Positions 5,422-9,560 of a stretch of DNA of 9,560 nucleotides are shown here, one piece after another. Location: assembly GCA_031274045.1 (NCBI GenBank), contig JAISQS010000554.1, positions 1-9,560 on the forward strand. Reading direction: 5' to 3'. The notes under the pieces are model-generated. The model searched no databases and had not been told where the DNA came from. It saw only the letters and a program-made list of their open reading frames with translations. Each line of letters opens with the position of its first letter. The stretch's first letter is position 1. A program made the translations under genes and the position numbers. The stretch comes from Planctomycetaceae bacterium. Lineage in GTDB: Bacteria > Planctomycetota > Planctomycetia > Pirellulales > Thermoguttaceae.

Positions 5422-8064
5422 TTATTTGTTGTTGTTATTGTTTTCGTTGTATGATGCGAGCCATTTCTTTTTTGATTCTATTCCTCCGGCGTTGAATGAG
5501 CGAAATGTGTTGCGGTCTGGTTTGATTGTGGTTTTTTTGAATTCGATATATCTTTTGATATTATCTTTTTCAATTTCTGCCATGAGGTCTCTTTTGTTTT
5601 GGTAGTATGCGTATTCGGCTTTTTGATTTTTGTTCCAAATATTCGCCTCCGTGTACGACCCGCAAAACGGCACCGCCAAATCAATCCAACACGCCATCAC
5701 CTCCAACTCTTTCGCCGTCAAACGCACTCCGCGATGACCCGCGTATAGTTGCGTCATCAACTCACTCTTGACCGATCCCGCTGAATTGGGCGGCAACATC
5801 GAAGGAACAGATTGAACGCTCACCCAATTCACCAACTTATTGGCTTCTCCGAAGTTGATCAAATTTAGATACGACTCACTGAACGCGCGACCGGCTTGTA
5901 CAAATTGATCATTTGGACGACTCTTATACGGCTTGCCCAACAGACTCAATTTGGCAACCGAACCGTCCGCAAGACTACGACCGGAACCATCATGGCAACC
6001 AACACAATGCTTGTCCAAAATCGGTTGAACATCCAACGGAAAACTAAACCCGCGATCAACGTTAACCAACGGCACCGGCTTCGTCGGCATTTTGCGCAAC
6101 GCTAATTTTGAAACCGGAGAGTTGTTGAGCGGTGCTTCGTTCTTATTTTCGTGGCAACCTATACAGGAGAACAATTCGTTCGGTTGCAATGTTGACCAAC
6201 TTCGCATGGTTTGGACAACACGTCCTTTTGCGTCAAGCATTTGAAAATATACCGGCGTTCTTGCCGGAACCTCAAAATACGCCGAACCATCCGACTCAAC
6301 CGGAACATTGCCCAAAACACGTTTGACATCCCACGAACAATTGTTATACCCAACCGGAGTCGATACGAGTGCGCTGCCAGCCAGTCCTTTATTCGAATTC
6401 CTGCCAATTCCAGCCGCGCGAAACTCCAACGCAACAACACGAATCGACTTCACCGTACCACGCTCAACTCCGCGCAATCCGCGTCCTTCATAAACATCCT
6501 GAACGTAAAATTGACCGGTCTCTTTTGTATAATCAACAGACGACGAACGCAAAACAGGAACAGTCCGCTTGACAATAGGAACTTGCTGATTACAAGAAAT
6601 ACTCGCGTCAAACGCAAGCAACTCACGATTGCCGTCAACATCCATAAAATAAATCCCAAATGTCGAATTATAATTGTTGCCGTGAAAACCGCGCGGCGAA
6701 TACGTCACAAAAAAATGTGTCTCATCTATTGGATACGGATATTGGAATTGGTCGCCGTCTTGTCCGTATTGATCGATTTTTACGGCATCGGTTTTACGAA
6801 CAGGGGCAATCAATCGGACACCTTCCGCTTCTTGTGTTCCTTGACTGCGGTCAATCAGTATCAATTTACCTCGTTGATGCGTATGATGTCCGCTTGCCAC
6901 TGCGATAACTTTCGGCGAATTCGGTATTTTTCTGGCGTGTAAAATCGTGGTAGGAAACCATGAATTGTTGCCGTAAAATTCGGTCTGGGCGGTGCCGTCG
7001 TAATTCATTTGAAACAGAGGTTGCGGGTAAAGATGACCGCGATCGTTGTAGTCCCATCGGGTATAAAGAACGAGTCCATCGTCGGTTGTAGTCGGATAAT
7101 TTGTGTGTACTTGATCGAATCCGATTCGCCGCATGAAGCGTCCCTCGCCATCAATCATGTAAAAATTGCAAACATCCGTCCACCAACAATCGACAATCTG
7201 CATACATCTTGTTGACGCGAACATGATGTTGCCGTCGGGCAAATAACACGGCTCAATATCAGCAAATCCGTTGCCGTCTGTCAATTGACTTATCTGTTTT
7301 GTTTTGAGATCGTATTCGTACAAATGATATTCATCTGTTGTGATATTTTGACGCATTGAAAAGAGAATTTTGTCTGCGTTATAGGAAACGTCGGGGTCAC
7401 GAATGATGCCGGTTTTCGTCTCGCACAAAACCTCCGATACCGCCGACGCGTCAGGGTTAATTGTCAACCGGCAAAGAGCCGCGCCGGATCGCCAATCACG
7501 ATTATACTTATTTCGTTCGGGAGTTTGTGCGTCTGTGACATCTTCGGTGTAAGCGTAATGACTACTCCCTAAAATGCAGTGTTTTGTGTAGACAAGTTGG
7601 CGGAAATTTTGGGGCAATTTCTCAAGCCGCTTAACACGCCGCAACTGTGCCGCATCCAAATAAAGCGACTTCCAAAGCGGATCCTTGCCGACAACAGCAC
7701 GCTCCCGAAGCTCACGAGACTTCAAACGAAACGACTTCGCGTCCTCAACCAAACCAAGCCGCTCAAGATCACTAACTACTTTATCGGTGATTTTGGTTTC
7801 GGCATTATTGTTGTCGGCGGAAGTGAAACATTTGTCCGTATCAAGCCCAAAATCCTGATACAACCAATCCGTCTGCAACTGCTCAACAGTAAACGCCGAT
7901 TGACCGACATCGGCAAAAACCGACGCAGAACAAACAACATTAAACAAAAAAACGAACGAACCCAAAACGAGTCCGCTCAAAACAAAAAATACTGCTAATT
8001 GCCGGTTAATATTCGATCTGAACTGCCGGATTGAGAATCCAAACAGACTAATATTGTTTTCCAT
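5422..8064 (-). CDS. HzsA-related secreted protein: beta-propeller plus two CxxCH motifs
   Basis: A large exported protein (880 residues from ATG 8064; a TTG at 8073 would add three). A hydrophobic segment at about 23-43 ending in SASVFA is a signal peptide or anchor. From about residue 190 to 520 comes a TolB/WD40-like propeller with blade motifs such as RDPDVSYNADKILFSMR and IEPCYLPDGNIMFASTR. The C-terminal part has two haem-binding CxxCH motifs, CIGCH (Cys634, Cys637, His638) and CVGCH (Cys687, Cys690, His691). A low-complexity Asn-rich tail ends the chain. This layout matches the HzsA-related proteins, named for likeness to the hydrazine synthase alpha subunit and common in planctomycetes that do not perform anammox. 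No beta or gamma hydrazine synthase subunit is nearby, so hydrazine synthesis is not implied; a periplasmic redox or electron-transfer role is likely, substrate unknown. Transcription is convergent with the shell genes. No clear ribosome binding site. Confidence 0.88.
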   Translation of the reverse strand: MENNISLFGFSIRQFRSNINRQLAVFFVLSGLVLGSFVFLFNVVCSASVFADVGQSAFTVEQLQTDWLYQDFGLDTDKCFTSADNNNAETKITDKVVSDLERLGLVEDAKSFRLKSRELRERAVVGKDPLWKSLYLDAAQLRRVKRLEKLPQNFRQLVYTKHCILGSSHYAYTEDVTDAQTPERNKYNRDWRSGAALCRLTINPDASAVSEVLCETKTGIIRDPDVSYNADKILFSMRQNITTDEYHLYEYDLKTKQISQLTDGNGFADIEPCYLPDGNIMFASTRCMQIVDCWWTDVCNFYMIDGEGRFMRRIGFDQVHTNYPTTTDDGLVLYTRWDYNDRGHLYPQPLFQMNYDGTAQTEFYGNNSWFPTTILHARKIPNSPKVIAVASGHHTHQRGKLILIDRSQGTQEAEGVRLIAPVRKTDAVKIDQYGQDGDQFQYPYPIDETHFFVTYSPRGFHGNNYNSTFGIYFMDVDGNRELLAFDASISCNQQVPIVKRTVPVLRSSSVDYTKETGQFYVQDVYEGRGLRGVERGTVKSIRVVALEFRAAGIGRNSNKGLAGSALVSTPVGYNNCSWDVKRVLGNVPVESDGSAYFEVPARTPVYFQMLDAKGRVVQTMRSWSTLQPNELFSCIGCHENKNEAPLNNSPVSKLALRKMPTKPVPLVNVDRGFSFPLDVQPILDKHCVGCHDGSGRSLADGSVAKLSLLGKPYKSRPNDQFVQAGRAFSESYLNLINFGEANKLVNWVSVQSVPSMLPPNSAGSVKSELMTQLYAGHRGVRLTAKELEVMACWIDLAVPFCGSYTEANIWNKNQKAEYAYYQNKRDLMAEIEKDNIKRYIEFKKTTIKPDRNTFRSFNAGGIESKKKWLASYNENNNNNK

Positions 8065-8108
8065 TTTTTTCAAAAATTGGTAAAGGGTTTTATTGTAGGT
8101 TTTGAAAG

Positions 8109-8269
8109 TCCGATGCGTCGGATTTCGTAAAATAGTTCGTCAGGAAGGAGTCCGAAGCGTCGGATTTCGTAAAAAAGTTGTCAGGATGAAATCCGAAGCG
8201 TCGGATTTCATGAAAAAGGTCGTCAGGATTAAATCCGAAGCGTTGGACAGCGAAAAAAGTCTTCGGGAC
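8109..8269. repeat. 42-bp tandem repeat with a hairpin in each unit
   Basis: Three full units (8109-8150, 8151-8191, 8192-8233; 42, 41 and 42 bp) and a partial fourth to about 8269. Each starts TCCGAAGCGTCGGATTTC or close to it, which folds as TCCGA-AGCG-TCGGA. The 41-bp unit breaks any reading frame, so the array is non-coding. It lies just upstream of the HzsA-like gene and could sit in its 5' leader. Confidence 0.8.
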
Positions 8270-8346
8270 AACATCGCGAAAAACGCTAATCCACCCACAA
8301 CCGGAGAAATTATCACATAGAGAGAACAGACTTTCAATAGGAAAGA

Positions 8347-8442
8347 TAAGGTAGGCAACCGACTGCCAGACGGCAACGTAAGGTGGGTAACCGACCGCTG
8401 GGCGGTTACGTAAGGTGGGCAACCGACCGCTGGGCGGTTACG
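8347..8442. repeat. Three 32-bp palindromic tandem units
   Basis: Units at 8347-8378, 8379-8410 and 8411-8442 abut without spacers. The last two differ at one base; the first is more diverged. Each begins TAAGGTGGG (TAAGGTAGG in the first) and ends GCGGTTACG (CGGCAACG in the first). Inside the unit GTAACCG pairs with CGGTTAC, giving a stem of 7 plus 2 pairs. An inverted copy of the same unit is at 8587-8618 (31 of 32 bases). Confidence 0.85.
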
Positions 8443-8470
8443 TTTTCGGCGAGCGGAGCAAGCCGAAAAC
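8442..8470. repeat. 9-bp perfect hairpin GTTTTCGGC / GCCGAAAAC
   Basis: GTTTTCGGC (8442-8450) and GCCGAAAAC (8462-8470) pair perfectly around an 11-nt loop, directly after the third 32-bp unit. It is one of several stacked stems in this gap. Confidence 0.7.
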
Positions 8471-8481
8471 AGGAGGGGCGG

Positions 8482-8545
8482 AACACGCATCGGTAAAACC
8501 AAAACGCCCAAAACGTAGGGTGTGTTGGTTTTGCCGATGCGTGTT
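8482..8545. repeat. 21-bp inverted repeat pair
   Basis: Arm 8482-8502 starts AACACGCATCGG and arm 8525-8545 is its complement with one mismatch, around 22 nt. It is nested between the direct 32-bp units (8347-8442) and the inverted one (8587-8618), so the whole of 8379-8618 has large-scale dyad symmetry. Confidence 0.75.
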
Positions 8546-8835
8546 GGCGATCCAGTTGTCGGCGAGCGATAATGATTTACTGGCGACGTAACCGCCCGGC
8601 GGTCGGTTACCCACCTTACGTTTGCCGACACGTTTTGGCGTTCAGTTCAAACTTGTTCGGTTCTATTACACACAGAGGCGGGCGGGATGCCCGCGTTCCA
8701 GTCCGCGCCGCTTCGCGGAAATTGTCGGCTACGCCGACATTGGCATTTGGTTTTACCAATGTGTGTTCTGCCCCAATTGTCGGCGAGTACGCCGACGTAA
8801 CCGTCCGGCGGTCGCCGACCGTTACGTTTGCCGAC
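8525..8835. repeat. Two diverged direct copies of a ~100-bp palindromic element
   Basis: Block 8525-8629 and block 8747-8835 share the same landmarks in the same order: TTGGTTTT, GTGTT, TTGTCGGCGAG, CGACGTAACCG, CCGGCGGTCG and ACGTTTGCCGAC. Between them lie three GC-rich hairpins: GCGGGC/GCCCGC (8678-8694), TCCGCG/CGCGGA (8702-8719) and GTCGGC/GCCGAC (8724-8738). The second block also has GTCGGC/GCCGAC at 8779-8796. The segment is much more GC-rich than neighbouring intergenic DNA. Open frames here reflect this composition and are not taken as genes. It lies immediately downstream of the glycoside hydrolase stop. Confidence 0.7.
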
Positions 8836-8844
8836 CTTGTGATC

Positions 8845-9560
8845 TCATTTCGCGTACAGACCGACATCGATGAATTGACCGCCGACGGTGTTTTTACACT
8901 CAACGGCAAGAACATTTTTTCCGTTGCGGAGTAATTTGACAGCATCGGCATCCAACGCGAACGCTTCGTATGCGGCGTTGTATTTGTATTCGGCGAAATT
9001 TTTGATTTGCCTGCCGTTCAGATAAACCACCGCGTCTTCGTCGAAATGCGTCAACAATACGAGTTGTTTGATCTTTTTCAATTCCGCTCCCGTTAACTCA
9101 AAATCGTGACGCAACCGGATTCCTTTTGAGTTCCATTCCGTTTGCGGGAATCGGTCAACTTGGGCTTCTTTCTTGCCGAAAGGGGCGTTGCCCGACTTCC
9201 AATTTTTGTCGTCAAACTCAAGACTCATCCAATCCTGCGGCGGTTCGGATTCCGTGTAGAACCAAGTCTGCGGCTTGTTGTCCGAGATGGGCAAAAGCGG
9301 CGTGCCGACATGCGGTATCATGTTGCCGGTCTCGTCGCTGTTTTCTTTGATGCCCGCCAATTTTCGGAATAAGATAAGTTCCAGCAATTGATGCGGCGTG
9401 CCGTCGGCGTGCATCAAGTCGTGCCGCCAGATTTTCGGGTCGGCTTCCTCCATCTTGCTGTGCGGCAGATATTGCGTCAACATCCTCCCCGCAACCAGTC
9501 CCCAATGATAACTGCCGACTTTGTTCTCCTTCAACACCGGCAACATGACCTTCGGCGTGT
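8845..9560 (-). CDS. Glycoside hydrolase, C-terminal part with beta-sandwich module (partial)
   Basis: The frame is open to the window edge, so only the last 237 residues are seen; an ATG at 9546 is probably internal. The first part reads KENKVGSYHWGLVAG and then PKIWRHDLMHADGTPHQ, the familiar end of a clan GH-A TIM barrel (GH5-like proteins often labelled 1,4-beta-xylanase), with the Trp of YHWGL near the last strand. About residues 85-237 form a beta-sandwich, jelly-roll-like module: WMSLEFDDKNWKSG, LTHFDEDAVVYLNGRQI and GGQFIDVGLY are motifs seen in galactose-binding-like modules attached to bacterial glycosidases. It probably acts outside the cytoplasm on plant or algal polysaccharide, but the signal peptide and catalytic acids lie outside the window. 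Stop is TGA at 8845-8847. Same strand as the HzsA-like gene, 780 bp upstream, too far to assume an operon. Substrate uncertain. Confidence 0.7.
   Translation of the reverse strand, partial: TPKVMLPVLKENKVGSYHWGLVAGRMLTQYLPHSKMEEADPKIWRHDLMHADGTPHQLLELILFRKLAGIKENSDETGNMIPHVGTPLLPISDNKPQTWFYTESEPPQDWMSLEFDDKNWKSGNAPFGKKEAQVDRFPQTEWNSKGIRLRHDFELTGAELKKIKQLVLLTHFDEDAVVYLNGRQIKNFAEYKYNAAYEAFALDADAVKLLRNGKNVLAVECKNTVGGQFIDVGLYAK

Noticed and set aside
6211..6942. 243-codon plus-strand open frame
   Set aside because: It is antisense to the propeller part of the HzsA-like gene; the product is Arg/Asn-rich, has no domain, and has no ribosome binding site.
5422..8064. True hydrazine synthase (anammox) gene
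   Set aside because: Only alpha-like architecture is seen; no beta/gamma subunits or hydrazine dehydrogenase are nearby, and such relatives are widespread in non-anammox planctomycetes.
8572..8951. Open frames on both strands (up to 120 codons) over the GC-rich repeats
   Set aside because: Their sequence comes from palindromic repeats and the antisense of the glycoside hydrolase end; no coding signals.

Overview
The window looks like chromosomal DNA of a planctomycete, probably a moderately AT-rich lineage such as the gut-associated ones; the genus cannot be told from sequence alone. Three things point there: a Tat-exported Gfo/Idh/MocA oxidoreductase, a secreted protein related to the hydrazine synthase alpha subunit (HzsA-like) with two CxxCH haem motifs, and a PduL plus BMC-H gene set of the kind found in Planctomycetes/Verrucomicrobia microcompartment loci. 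Several starts have no clear Shine-Dalgarno sequence, and intergenic DNA is unusually rich in palindromes and tandem repeats.

Layout: 1-299 has no gene but carries two small palindromic elements. 300-1601 (minus) is the Tat-exported oxidoreductase. 1602-2652 is mostly repeat DNA: a 21-bp tandem array (1836-2171) that is open in a minus-strand and a plus-strand frame, then a 135-bp element with 35-bp inverted ends (2289-2423). 2653-2982 (plus) is a small tyrosine-rich secreted protein, followed by a possible 23-residue ORF. 3273-4983 (plus) holds the microcompartment set: the phosphotransacylase PduL and two different BMC-H shell proteins, separated by 165- and 202-bp gaps. 5070-5334 is a long imperfect palindrome between convergent genes. 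5422-8064 (minus) is the HzsA-like dihaem protein. 8074-8844 is a 770-bp repeat field of tandem 42-bp and 32-bp units and GC-rich hairpins. 8845-9560 (minus) is the C-terminal part of a glycoside hydrolase that continues beyond the window.

How the genes fit together: PduL and BMC-H proteins act together in microcompartments that enclose aldehyde metabolism. In related phyla the planctomycete-type compartment degrades fucose/rhamnose-derived aldehydes. The exported oxidoreductase and the glycoside hydrolase suit a polysaccharide-degrading lifestyle, but no shared operon with the shell genes is visible. No aldolase, aldehyde dehydrogenase, BMC-P or BMC-T gene lies in the window, so the shell set is either one satellite of a split locus or a reduced locus. 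The most notable items are this compact shell/PduL cluster and the several families of non-coding palindromic or tandem repeats that fill nearly every gap.
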